Assembly: GCF_900100875.1 (NCBI RefSeq)
Contig: NZ_FNKQ01000002.1
Coordinates: 62,001 to 126,000, forward strand
Direction: 5' to 3'
Origin: Halopelagius longus
Lineage (GTDB): Archaea > Halobacteriota > Halobacteria > Halobacteriales > Haloferacaceae
Length of the DNA: 64,000 bases
Position 1 is the first letter of the stretch; each line of letters begins with the position of its first letter. Position numbers and translations under genes: made by a program. Positions 8,182-16,564 of this stretch are shown piece by piece. Under the pieces are notes generated by a model. The model did not search any database, had not been told where the DNA came from, and worked only from the letters and a program-made list of their open reading frames with translations.

Positions 8182-8856
8182 ATGGCCTCCAAAGAGGACG
8201 TCTGGAACCAATGGATAGATGAATACGTTTCATATGACCAGCCCATTCCTCTGTACGATACTGATGCTGAAGGAACAGTATCCGTCAAAAGGCATGGGAG
8301 AGATAATCGCCCTGTTCTCCGACGAAGCCGCCAGATGGAATCACATCTCCGGACAGAGGGCTGGAAGGTAGTCGAGGACTGGAAGGACTCTGACGATAAC
8401 TACGAGGGCGTTATCTACATGATGTATACTCTTGACGGAGATACCCTCGTACCCAGATACATTGGGAAGGCTGGAAAGTACGGTCGTGACGATGAAGGGC
8501 TAAGTGCGAATCTCCAGAACATCCGAACCAATAATACAAAATTTGCCCGTTGGGGTGACGGATACGCCTACCACATTGGAGAACTCAGTGCAGTTGTTCT
8601 CAACCATCAGGACGATGAGAGCGTGAATCGAGATAGAGACCCAAAGGGGAAGTACCAGAAGTGGGCTGATGCGCTCTTCGTACCGGATTCAAGGACATTA
8701 CGTGAGGAAATTTACTTTTGGGCGAGAGCGTGGCAGATTGAGGATACCGGTCCATTCTACGGCTTTGAGACAAGTCTTGAGGCATTAGAGTACAATCTCA
8801 TCAATCTCGCTTCAGACTTATTTCCTGACCGCTTACTGAACTCAGAGGGTGCATAG
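8182..8856 (+). CDS. GIY-YIG domain nuclease
   Basis: The 224-residue protein carries the two GIY-YIG strands in order: GVIYMMY (76-82) and PRYIGKAGKYGR (91-102), with Tyr79, Tyr93 and Lys96 as expected active-site residues. The conserved late glutamate is E203 in LEYNLI, and an Asn at 220 fits the end of the fold. An extra helical N-terminal segment (1-70) and the FARWGDGYAYHIGELS stretch have no domain name I know. A TTTAACTTA box lies 27-35 bases before the ATG, fitting a leaderless promoter. GIY-YIG folds occur in homing, repair and restriction nucleases; the setting next to two other nucleases makes defence the best guess. Confidence 0.75.
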   Translation: MASKEDVWNQWIDEYVSYDQPIPLYDTDAEGTVSVKRHGRDNRPVLRRSRQMESHLRTEGWKVVEDWKDSDDNYEGVIYMMYTLDGDTLVPRYIGKAGKYGRDDEGLSANLQNIRTNNTKFARWGDGYAYHIGELSAVVLNHQDDESVNRDRDPKGKYQKWADALFVPDSRTLREEIYFWARAWQIEDTGPFYGFETSLEALEYNLINLASDLFPDRLLNSEGA

Positions 8857-9026
8857 AAAATCGACCTTACGTTTGTGGGTTAGTAGAAAAGTAGCTACCA
8901 GCAGTCAATCATAGTACAGCATGAGGGGTTCTGAGTCTTTTCCTCTTATCTCCTTCACGCTAAAGGCTCCCGCGACCATCTGTAGAGAAGGACCGTTCTC
9001 CTACACAAATTCCCCACACAGAGATG

Positions 9027-9335
9027 TTATGTGCTTGTTCCACTTCGTGCTCTTCTGTAGAGATAATAAGAGCCGACCAAGATCGACATACTGACCAACA
9101 TCACATTACCAGCAAAGGTGTCTGAGTTCCCAGAAGACTCTGGTCGGATGGTGAGATAAATAATTGCTACTATGAACATCACTGCACCAACGATTGCGAG
9201 GTTTTGGAACCAAAGTATATTTTCCGTGACCCACTTCGGTTCTCCTCCTGCGGCAATTGCTTCACCACAATCTGAACAGAAAGAGGCATCCGAGGCCAAT
9301 TCATTTCCACAATTTGAACAGTAATTTTGTTTCAT
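9027..9335 (-). CDS. Zinc-ribbon membrane protein of the element
   Basis: The 102-residue product begins MKQNYCSNCGNELASDASFCSDCGEAI, a two-knuckle zinc ribbon (CxxC...CxxC), then has two hydrophobic helices (about 42-63 and 74-91) and a basic end RRARSG. I prefer the ATG at 9335 to a GTG four codons earlier because the zinc ribbon then starts at the usual distance. Such zinc-ribbon-plus-two-helix proteins are common in haloarchaea and their role is unknown. It lies between the GIY-YIG gene and the FokI-like gene, separated from both by AT-rich gaps of about 170 and 230 bases that hold nothing else I can call. Confidence 0.75.
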   Translation of the reverse strand: MKQNYCSNCGNELASDASFCSDCGEAIAAGGEPKWVTENILWFQNLAIVGAVMFIVAIIYLTIRPESSGNSDTFAGNVMLVSMSILVGSYYLYRRARSGTST

Positions 9336-9569
9336 CGAACTATACACTCAGTTGAGGCATGATAATTGCACTGCCGCTGCTGGATGGCTCGACCTGAATG
9401 CTCTCCGTACTTCCCGCAGTCCTTCGTAGGGACAGGACTGTGCTTTGAAAGCAGGATAGGTATTTACAGGACAAATGAGCGGTCAGGATAGCGATGGCCG
9501 GTCGATATTAAATAGAGATCTTGGAAAGGACGAAGGACATTATTGTTTATAACCTTCACAGATTTTCAA

Positions 9570-11966
9570 TCAACTTTCTGTATATTCCTGTATATCCCTA
9601 TCTTTATCCCTTCCGTCCAGTTCTTGAATCAGCTTCTTTTTAATTTCATCACATGACTCCTCGTCAAACTCGATATGTCCACTCTTGGCTGAGAGTTGGT
9701 TAACAACTTCCTCTCGGAACGTAGCCATTACTCCAGGATATTCTCGTAGGAATGTGTAATTAGAATCGAATATTTCGTATAGTCCGAGTAAATCCTCAAC
9801 TCGAAGGAAAACTATCGGCACGTCAAGTGTAGATTCCTCACCTTTGACCAATGAGAACCAATCTTTTACTCTATCAGCAGTTGGCCCAAATTGACCATCT
9901 CTAAATATGTCTGAAATGAATATGTGGGCATCGATAGGATCACCGTCCTTTAACACATCTTTGATGTATTCTCGGTCACTCTCTTCAAGAATATAATATG
10001 CGACCTTATCCTTCTCTGTGGAACGTATGTTATATCCTTTTGCATCAGTCGTTAGCTTAGGATCATACCCACCGACCCAGTATCCCTCATCACCTTTCGG
10101 AATCACCAAACAACCATCTGTCTCCTTCTTGCCTTCTCGCCCCCACCTTTCAGTAAAGTTGAATATAGATTTCAATAGATGGAAGACGTCTTTCTCAAAC
10201 TTTTTTGCTGAATAGCCGTCCAGGAATTCATCTTCTGGACCATCCTCAGAGCCATAGTCGTTAATCACTCCAGTATCTACTTTCGACTGAAGCTGTCTTA
10301 GATTGCGAACTGCCTGCTTTGCTCGGTTTCTGTATCGGTCCTGAGTCCCTCGATGACTTTTTTCAATGGCCTCAAGGAGTAGTTGACCAGGATCCTTGGA
10401 GCGCAATAATTCCAATAAGTGGACAGTTCCATAATTATCTAACTCCTGTTCATACGCAGTCCCATATGTGACGAAAACTGTATTCAAAAGGTACTGTCCG
10501 ATTCTTTGGGGTTTGTGTCCTGACAGGGGATAAATAAAGTACTCGTATCGATAGTCCTGTGTCGCTTCAAGCCCTCCCTGTCCTGAGTTCTGTGTACGGC
10601 GGAAGAGAGCACGAATGTAATCGCTGGAACCTATTTCGACTTCCTTCATCTGTAACCCTTCGATCTTTACATCTAACTCTTCACTTTCAACCGTCTGGCC
10701 CAGATCCGCTAAGGAATCTACTACATCGTCGTAGATGAGTTCGTGGTCGATAGAAAGTTCACTTTTGGAGTCAAATGATTCATTACCACATTCCTCACAT
10801 TCTGTCGGTTTCTCCTCATATTCGGTTCTACATCCCCAACAAACGAATTGATCTTCTTGAGTATAGTTGAGATACGGATCTATGATCTCCTTCTCTTTCT
10901 TTTTGAGATCGTCATAATAGGTCTGATATGCTTCAGTACTCCCAGATAATATTTGGTGAAGAATATAGTCTGTTTGATACTGGAGATGGTACGGATATAC
11001 TTTATCGAATGAAATGTTAAAATTGTCTTCAACTACGCTCTTAATAGCTTCTGTCTCCTCGTCATCGATGTAATTTGCTTGAATCTCAAAGGAAAACCCT
11101 CTCGTCTGACGTACTACCTTGATAGTGGCTATATTCCCGCTGTTTTGATCTCTAAACTTCAGATACGCTATTTTTGACGCAATCTCAGGAGAGATAACTT
11201 TTGGATTGATGGTTTCATCCTGTAGATCCTCCTGTACCCCCGACATATTCCGAAGGGTTAGCTGAGAACCGTTAGGTAGTCTACTTTGTCTGAACCGAAC
11301 CTCAATTAGATCAAGCGAAGCCAGTTGTTCACCAAATATGGTGGATAGGTCATCTAAGACTGATTCCTCAGAACGCTCTTTTAAAATTTTAGTAGCGGCA
11401 CCTTCCTCTGAAAACTCAGAGTTGAGTTGGTGACGCCGTCGTTTCGGTCCTCTAATTTCGATTAATGTGGATTCCCTTCGACGGACAAAGAGCGGCGACC
11501 AATCGCTGTCCAAATAGCTTCTAACAGTCTGGTCCTCTTCCCTGGGGCGAGAGACCTGCTTTTGTGTCCAAATGATTATCAGACTATTATATAACGTATC
11601 AACGACAAATTTCTCCTTCGAGATCCGTCCTAATTCCTCTTGGAGAGCATCTCCAGATTCAAATTCAAATTCGTCACCTGGACTCTTCTCCTGCCACTTC
11701 CCCTCAGCCCAAACCGTCATCAAGACCTTCTCTGGATCTTTTTCATCAGACTGTATTTCAGATATCAGAGCCTGCTTTGAACCATAGAGTGAATCAACAA
11801 TTTGCCCCTCTCGCCGGTAAATTTCATTGAGTAAATTGCTATCAGTTCTTTCTTTTTGCTTTAGATTATCATATCTTCTGCCGAGAAGTAGCCGCCAAAA
11901 TTCGTCCGATTTAGGGAGATTCAGCTTTGAGCCTTCATCTGGACCGCTTCCAGATTCTGATGACAT
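9570..11966 (-). CDS. Large zinc-ribbon protein with FokI-like PD-(D/E)XK nuclease domain
   Basis: The product has 798 residues. Residues 1-330 are helical and charged with no domain I recognise; a zinc ribbon follows at 376-393 (CWGC ... CEEC), then a second unnamed region (about 405-570). The C-terminal part (about 585-735) reads like the FokI cleavage domain: an AKKFEKDVFHLLKSIF helix, ETDG (D617) in place of FokI PDG, then YDPK (D635, K637) followed by GYNI, as in FokI DTK...GYNL, and a late strand pair (AHIFISDIF, VPIVFLRVEDLL). D641/K643 is an alternative second motif. It likely cuts DNA; target recognition probably lies in the N-terminal two thirds. A TTTTATG box 23-29 bases before the ATG suggests a leaderless transcript diverging from the HNH gene. 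Confidence 0.7.
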   Translation of the reverse strand: MSSESGSGPDEGSKLNLPKSDEFWRLLLGRRYDNLKQKERTDSNLLNEIYRREGQIVDSLYGSKQALISEIQSDEKDPEKVLMTVWAEGKWQEKSPGDEFEFESGDALQEELGRISKEKFVVDTLYNSLIIIWTQKQVSRPREEDQTVRSYLDSDWSPLFVRRRESTLIEIRGPKRRRHQLNSEFSEEGAATKILKERSEESVLDDLSTIFGEQLASLDLIEVRFRQSRLPNGSQLTLRNMSGVQEDLQDETINPKVISPEIASKIAYLKFRDQNSGNIATIKVVRQTRGFSFEIQANYIDDEETEAIKSVVEDNFNISFDKVYPYHLQYQTDYILHQILSGSTEAYQTYYDDLKKKEKEIIDPYLNYTQEDQFVCWGCRTEYEEKPTECEECGNESFDSKSELSIDHELIYDDVVDSLADLGQTVESEELDVKIEGLQMKEVEIGSSDYIRALFRRTQNSGQGGLEATQDYRYEYFIYPLSGHKPQRIGQYLLNTVFVTYGTAYEQELDNYGTVHLLELLRSKDPGQLLLEAIEKSHRGTQDRYRNRAKQAVRNLRQLQSKVDTGVINDYGSEDGPEDEFLDGYSAKKFEKDVFHLLKSIFNFTERWGREGKKETDGCLVIPKGDEGYWVGGYDPKLTTDAKGYNIRSTEKDKVAYYILEESDREYIKDVLKDGDPIDAHIFISDIFRDGQFGPTADRVKDWFSLVKGEESTLDVPIVFLRVEDLLGLYEIFDSNYTFLREYPGVMATFREEVVNQLSAKSGHIEFDEESCDEIKKKLIQELDGRDKDRDIQEYTES

Positions 11967-11988
11967 TGAAGGTGAATTTACACCATAG

Positions 11989-11995
11989 CATAAAA
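11989..11995 (-). promoter_or_regulatory. TATA-like box for the FokI-like gene
   Basis: On the minus strand TTTTATGC sits 23-29 bases before the ATG at 11966, the normal distance for a haloarchaeal promoter with transcription starting at or near the start codon. No Shine-Dalgarno sequence is present. Confidence 0.5.
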
Positions 11996-12125
11996 TGGTT
12001 TCTACTCACATGATGTCTGTGATGCGAATTAGTGAGGCTATGCCTACGAATCAACCCCATCCGGAGATTTCGTCGCCAGCCATTCGGGATTCTGTTTAGT
12101 TTGGTTGGTAGGGGTGAATGGGGCA

Positions 12126-12134
12126 GATATATTG
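12126..12134 (+). promoter_or_regulatory. TATA-like box that fixes the HNH gene start
   Basis: GATATATTG lies 25-33 bases before the ATG at 12159. A longer frame starts at a TTG at 12105, but that would place the TATA box inside the coding region, so the ATG at 12159 is preferred. Confidence 0.55.
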
Positions 12135-12158
12135 CAAAATAGCAGAGTCCGTTACTCG

Positions 12159-13004
12159 ATGAAGATCAGTGACGTTCCTGGAAAACCTCAATTTGAGGTT
12201 GGAAGGCAGTATCTCCGAAAAGAGCTCCACGATCAATTTCAGGGACAGCGTCAGCACGGAATCTCGACCCCCTCCTCAAAATCATTTATATTCATCTTCA
12301 CGGATCCTGCTTCTGAAGAACATGGGTATAGCGATAGGTTTCTCGAAAACGGGCATTTTGTCTACTCTGGAGAGGGTCGAGTTGGCGACATGACTTTCGA
12401 TGGCGGGAACGAGCGTATCTTGAATCACAAAGAGAACGGCGATTCATTATTTGTCTTCGAGAAGGTGGATGAGCACAATGGAGCAGACGTAGTGACCTAT
12501 GATGGAGAGTATGAATACATAGACCATTACTGGGAAAGAGCTCCAGATGACAACGACGAAATGCGTGACGCAATACGCTTTAAATTAACACCGTTGGGTG
12601 GACTTGATCCAGGTATAAATAAATCAGAAGCAGCCAATCTTTCGCGAGAAGACCTATTCAAGCGGGCCAGAGAGAGTACACAGGAAGTACCCACTTCGAC
12701 CAAACCTGGGGCAAGAACATCATATACACGTAGCGACCTCGTTCGAGACTTTGCCCTCAAGATGGCCGATGGGGTTTGTCAAGCCTGCAACGAGGAAGCA
12801 CCGTTTGTTTCTAACGGGGGGAAGCCATTTCTGGAAGTACATCATCTCTATCGGGTGAGTGACGGTGGTGTAGATGACCCCGAAAACGTAATCGCGATCT
12901 GTCCAAATTGCCACCGAGAAGTCCATCATGGACAGTATGGCGATCAGTTAAATGACCGTCTCATTGAGAATGCGAAAATGCGAAACCAACGTATTCAGCC
13001 GTGA
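12159..13004 (+). CDS. SRA-like/HNH modification-dependent endonuclease (ScoMcrA-like)
   Basis: The 281-residue protein has two parts. Residues 14-110 (YLRKELHDQFQGQRQHGISTP, KSFIFIFTD, YSGEGRVGDMTFDGGNERIL) match what I know of the SRA-like domain of ScoMcrA-type type IV enzymes, which binds modified bases. Residues 205-260 are a zinc-bound HNH nuclease: CQAC (207-210), EVHHL (H228, H229), N243 and CPNCHREVHH (248-257). Such enzymes cut DNA carrying methylcytosine or phosphorothioate; the exact modification sensed here is unknown. It is divergent from the FokI-like gene, whose ATG lies 193 bases away. A plain HNH endonuclease is the fallback call. Confidence 0.85.
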   Translation: MKISDVPGKPQFEVGRQYLRKELHDQFQGQRQHGISTPSSKSFIFIFTDPASEEHGYSDRFLENGHFVYSGEGRVGDMTFDGGNERILNHKENGDSLFVFEKVDEHNGADVVTYDGEYEYIDHYWERAPDDNDEMRDAIRFKLTPLGGLDPGINKSEAANLSREDLFKRARESTQEVPTSTKPGARTSYTRSDLVRDFALKMADGVCQACNEEAPFVSNGGKPFLEVHHLYRVSDGGVDDPENVIAICPNCHREVHHGQYGDQLNDRLIENAKMRNQRIQP

Positions 13005-13313
13005 AGTCGGAGAAGTCGTAACTTCGGGAGGTTATCCATCTCCTGCCCTATTCACCCATCATTTTTCTCACCAAGGGTTTCAACAAGGCCGTACCCAACT
13101 ATCCTCCTACGGTTCCTGAAATGCAGGAACCCTTCACCTCTAACTGGTCGATATCACTGTACGGTTCAGAGTAGACTTGCTCAACTACCCCTTCGAGGCG
13201 TACATGATTTGCTGATACCGTGGCATGATCTACATGAGTTCGATGGTGAATAAATACCCATCCGACCTACCAGGTATAGGTGCGTTTTCGTAACAATCTC
13301 CTTGAGAGAGGCC

Positions 13314-13365
13314 GGTTAGAACACGACGATGGGGTGTGTCCACTGAATAACGTAACCTGCCGCGA
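13314..13365 (+). repeat. Imperfect direct repeat, copy A
   Basis: GGTTAGAACACGAC (13314-13327) and, 35 bases from its start, AACGTAACCTGCCGCGA (13349-13365) recur at 16110-16161 with the same 35-base spacing: 14 of 14 and 14 of 17 bases match, while the 21 bases between them do not. The two copies bracket the ATPase gene. Confidence 0.65.
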
Positions 13366-13477
13366 AATGTTCCGTTGATTTTCCCACACGCATTGCCTAA
13401 TTCTTGTTTGCTTGAGTCTTGGCACAGACGATCAAACCAAAGCAGGAAGAGCGTGATTATAACCAGGCCCTCATATT

Positions 13478-13492
13478 ATTACTGGTAGTAAT
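13478..13492. repeat. Perfect 15-bp inverted repeat
   Basis: ATTACT-GGT-AGTAAT is a perfect palindrome with a 3-base centre, placed in the non-coding gap of the element. It could be a repressor operator or part of an origin. Confidence 0.5.
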
Positions 13493-13601
13493 GTGGGGGT
13501 GGTTCCTGACCAGGTCTCTCTCCCCTGAACCCCACCAGTAGGACTCTTGACCACTGAAGAGGGTATCAGTAGTCTCTAACGAGAAAGACTTGATAGCCAC
13601 C

Positions 13602-13742
13602 ATGAGGCGTTCTCGCTCAAAAGAGGCCGTCGATTCAATTCAAGTTGAAGGGTCTTCTGTCACTCTGTGCCCTTCCTGCCTTAGAGAGGCTACTGATTCA
13701 ATCAAGTCTCCCAATAAGACTACTAAACGTCTATCTTTATAA
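13602..13742 (+). CDS. Possible small CPxC protein (46 aa), doubtful
   Basis: An ATG at 13602 opens 46 codons ending at TAA. The product has one CPSC knuckle in the middle (VTLCPSCLREATDSI) and a Ser/Lys-rich end. A single CxxC could bind zinc only as a dimer. The frame lies in AT-rich DNA with no clear promoter, so it may be chance. It ends 10 bases before the convergent ATPase gene. Confidence 0.25.
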   Translation: MRRSRSKEAVDSIQVEGSSVTLCPSCLREATDSIKSPNKTTKRLSL

Positions 13743-13752
13743 CCGTAGGACA

Positions 13753-15579
13753 TTACGAACCAGAAAACGACGAGAACTGGACGTGGCCAAAGTCACCTAC
13801 AGAGTCCAGGGATTTGGTAGACCATATTTTAGTTTTTCCTGATTTCTCACTAACAATGTAGCCGAGGTCTTCGAGTGAACGAAGATTGACCATCACTTGC
13901 TGATATGAGATCGAGACCTCATCTGCGATGTCGTGACCTACCCACGTTTCCTCAGTATGGTTCTGGATCGCCTCGATAATCTCTCGCATTCCAGAGGACC
14001 ATTTCTTCACGTCTGGAATTGGCTCACTACGCTTGACCCAATTAGGAAGAGCCGCGGTGTGAACATAGACAGTCGCTCCTTCACCATCCCGTCCAAACCG
14101 CATCACGGCTTGCAGGACTTCCTGTTCCCGCATTCCGTGGAGGATTTTGTTCCCGAATGGGCCATAGTCAGCGTCCATCCCCCGTGAATCATCTTCTCGT
14201 GAGGCAGACTTCCCCGCCAGTGCGGACCACATCTCCATGTGACTATCACCGTAATGTGGGCTTCCTGCTACGATACCAACTCTCGTTTTAGCAAATCTGT
14301 TGCTCCCTTTTATACCACCGTAATAGGCACTTTCTCCGACGAACTTCGAGAGACCCTCCCGCTTGTACTTCTGCAGCGCCTTCTGTGAGGTGATCAGAGC
14401 GGGCTTACACTGTTCACGGTTGCTAATAGCCTCAATGAGCGTGAGGTCTTGCCTTACTGTCACGCCTCCTCCTCCGGAATAGGGCTTCGCTACGGTCGGT
14501 TCCACTGTCTGAATGATATCCAGATTGAGAACATTACTGAGGTAGCTTTGCTTCTCTTCGTTCGACATGATTTGGGACCACTGGAGCGTTTCACCCAACA
14601 GTAGACGCCACTGCTCAACTGTAGGCGTTCCATCGAGCGCTATCACTCCCTCTGCCTCGCCAAGTGGGGGACGTGAAAGAATCGTAAGTGACTGCCCTTC
14701 TGGATCTCTTACTGCACGCTGGCCATTCGGAAGTTCGGCATATTCCCACCGGTTTTCCAAGTCTTCCGCATTGAGGATCGCGTAGGTCATAGAAGGTGCT
14801 CGTGCGTGAGCACTTCCAGTCACATTCTTTGCTGCACCAGCAACGTCCCTTCTGAGTCCTGGATTGTGGGTGTTGAACCAAACCATTCCATCCTGCTTGC
14901 GAGAGGGAACTCTCCGATACTCTTCTAAGTCCTTCACGTAGGTGAAGGGAAGACTATCATGTTCATCCAGATACGTGCTTACGGCTCTATTGACCGTCTC
15001 GGAGCTATACGTGGTCAAGAACTCCCCTTCTGGGAACTCATCGATTGCGACGTACCTTCCCTCGACGTACGCCGGAACGTGGGCATGCCGGTAGTGCCCT
15101 ATTAGAACCTCATACGCGTCGGGATCAAAGTCTCGTCTGGAGATGTACGGGCAGGTCCCGTTCTTGCTGCAGGGGAGTTCCTGCCCAAACAACGTCTTTG
15201 CCTGAGTGTGGATCTCCCCCGGACGTAGCCCGGAATCTCGGTAGACGTCTCTAACGTTGGTCTTCCATCTGTCTCCGTGTTCTCCGTTTGCAGTTGTACA
15301 GTCATCATGGAATGAGGGTAGTTTTCGAGGAGTAAGCCTAAGTTCATGACACCAGCCGATATACTGATTGAACAGGTCATTCCGGGAGGTGAATATGGTT
15401 AGCGGTTTTCCGGACTTTGCGGCCCACTCCACAACCCCTCTACTCTTTCCGACCGAGGGGAGCGCTTCAATCAGTACCGGACTGTCTTGGTCGAATGCCC
15501 GTTTTATCTCTTGACTGAGACGCTTTCGAGCTAATTGGATAGTGATACCACTCTGCGGATGTAGTTTTCCAGCGCTCAT
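13753..15579 (-). CDS. SF2-like helicase/ATPase with C-terminal winged helix
   Basis: The 608-residue protein has a Walker A-like loop ALPSVGKS (39-46), a Walker B-like AIDEF (178-182), LDGTP (315-319, motif III-like) and LQAVMRFGRDG (489-499), which fits helicase motif VI with R494 and R497. Two cysteines in ELPCSKNGTCPY (137, 143) recall the metal-binding insert of some SF2 helicases. Residues about 535-590 (EETWVGHDIADEVSISYQQVMVNLRSLEDLGYIV) form a winged helix. It may unwind DNA for element replication or work with the nucleases. It is the only gene between the two non-coding gaps, and one copy of the direct repeat lies on each side. I do not recognise the exact family. Confidence 0.7.
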   Translation of the reverse strand: MSAGKLHPQSGITIQLARKRLSQEIKRAFDQDSPVLIEALPSVGKSRGVVEWAAKSGKPLTIFTSRNDLFNQYIGWCHELRLTPRKLPSFHDDCTTANGEHGDRWKTNVRDVYRDSGLRPGEIHTQAKTLFGQELPCSKNGTCPYISRRDFDPDAYEVLIGHYRHAHVPAYVEGRYVAIDEFPEGEFLTTYSSETVNRAVSTYLDEHDSLPFTYVKDLEEYRRVPSRKQDGMVWFNTHNPGLRRDVAGAAKNVTGSAHARAPSMTYAILNAEDLENRWEYAELPNGQRAVRDPEGQSLTILSRPPLGEAEGVIALDGTPTVEQWRLLLGETLQWSQIMSNEEKQSYLSNVLNLDIIQTVEPTVAKPYSGGGGVTVRQDLTLIEAISNREQCKPALITSQKALQKYKREGLSKFVGESAYYGGIKGSNRFAKTRVGIVAGSPHYGDSHMEMWSALAGKSASREDDSRGMDADYGPFGNKILHGMREQEVLQAVMRFGRDGEGATVYVHTAALPNWVKRSEPIPDVKKWSSGMREIIEAIQNHTEETWVGHDIADEVSISYQQVMVNLRSLEDLGYIVSEKSGKTKIWSTKSLDSVGDFGHVQFSSFSGS

Positions 15580-15597
15580 TGTTCGTAAGGAGATTAG

Positions 15598-15830
15598 TCA
15601 ATCCTGGACTACGTGTTCAGCGAGCCCAAACAGCAATTCAGCCGCTTCAATCGCAGAATGCCAGCTAAACGCGTAAGCATCTCTGGCGCGCGAGATTTCG
15701 CAAAGCCATCATAACGACCTGAGACGGTACTCTATGGCGTGTCTAAGGTCTGAGTCACGAAGATAAGAAGACGACTTCTCCTCAGTTAATAGACGTGCTC
15801 CACGAACATAAATGTTCCTATTTAGAGAAT
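15598..15830 (-). pseudogene. Remnant of a small helical protein broken by an in-frame stop
   Basis: On the minus strand a frame ending at TGA (15598-15600) reads RDAYAFSWHSAIEAAELLFGLAEHVVQD; directly upstream an in-frame TGA (15709-15711) interrupts it, and beyond that the same frame continues as NIYVRGARLLTEEKSS and LRDSDLRHAIEYRLRSL. Read together it looks like one helix-rich protein in which an Arg codon (CGA) may have become TGA. No ATG heads either half. The amino acid mix is more protein-like than its surroundings, but the call rests on visual impression. Confidence 0.3.
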
Positions 15831-16109
15831 AACTATATTCGAAGAGTATACCTCTGCGAACTGATTCGGTTGCTGGCCACCATTCGCTTCAGAACCCAGT
15901 CGTAGTAGGCTTCCAACCCGTCGGGACTAACGTTCATCCGGTCACTAACCACTTCAGGGTATCTTCCTGGTCAGATCGTTGGCAATTGACCCTCGACACC
16001 AGCCATGAGGACTCTGAAACGACGGACATACAGAAGGGGTCTTCTCGGGTCCAGTCAGTCCTCGGCAGGAAGCGATACTGCTTGAATCATAGAAGGCCCC
16101 TTCCTAAAA

Positions 16110-16161
16110 GGTTAGAACACGACTGAGTGCCACAGTCGTAGACCAACGTGACCCACCGCGA
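16110..16161 (+). repeat. Imperfect direct repeat, copy B
   Basis: GGTTAGAACACGAC (16110-16123) and AACGTGACCCACCGCGA (16145-16161) pair with copy A at 13314-13365 at identical spacing. Past the repeat both copies run into an A/T-rich ATTTT stretch. Confidence 0.65.
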
Positions 16162-16378
16162 GAAAATTTGGCAATTTTGGGTAGGTCATAGGGCTCGATT
16201 CCAAACTTGATCGAAGGGCCTCTGTCGAAGCAAACACGGGAGGTGCGTTCCCGCGCGATGATGTCACTTTCAGAAAACTGGAGAGTTATGCTGAATACTG
16301 GTCGCTTATTGAGAAGGAGGGCTGTTCAACGTGTTTCGTAGGTAAACAACTTTGTGCTTCTGTCGCAACGGTGGCTGT

Positions 16379-16564
16379 ATGAACGAGGCGTTCTGGGACG
16401 GTATCGCCTACGTGCGATACACGCTGTACGCGCTCGCAGGGATCCTTATACTGGTTAATCCGTCTTCTGGCGCTCAGACCGTTGCTATCGCGTTCCTCAT
16501 TGTCGGCGTGCTTCTGGCGGCGTTCAGTATGGGGGCTACAAAGGATAATGAAGAGATTGTTTGA
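16379..16564 (+). CDS. Small two-helix membrane protein
   Basis: An ATG at 16379 gives 61 residues: MNEAFWDGIAYVRYTLYALAGILILVNPSS, a helix-turn, then a second hydrophobic helix (VAIAFLIVGVLLAAFSM) and a charged end KDNEEIV. The last 17 bases overlap the start of the next gene in another frame, which suggests coupled translation. Function unknown; small membrane proteins at the tail of integrative elements can be toxins, holin-like or pore-forming, but nothing here proves that. Confidence 0.55.
   Translation: MNEAFWDGIAYVRYTLYALAGILILVNPSSGAQTVAIAFLIVGVLLAAFSMGATKDNEEIV

Larger units (their letters stand above)
13005..13752. other. Non-coding gap of the element (about 750 bp) with repeats
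   Basis: No convincing large gene is present. The gap contains one arm of an imperfect direct repeat whose partner lies beyond the ATPase gene (13314-13365), a perfect inverted repeat (13478-13492) and a doubtful 46-codon frame (13602-13742). Such a repeat-bearing gap beside an ATPase could be a replication origin or a regulatory region. Confidence 0.5.
15580..16378. other. Non-coding gap of the element (about 800 bp)
   Basis: No intact gene is seen. The gap holds the probable gene remnant at 15598-15830 (minus strand) and repeat copy B (16110-16161). Short matches to the other gap (CATGAGG; CTGACCAGG in opposite orientation) suggest the two gaps are related. Confidence 0.5.

Noticed and set aside
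12105-12158. TTG-initiated upstream extension of the HNH gene
   Set aside because: The TATA-like box at 12126-12134 lies inside it, and the ATG at 12159 fits a leaderless start.
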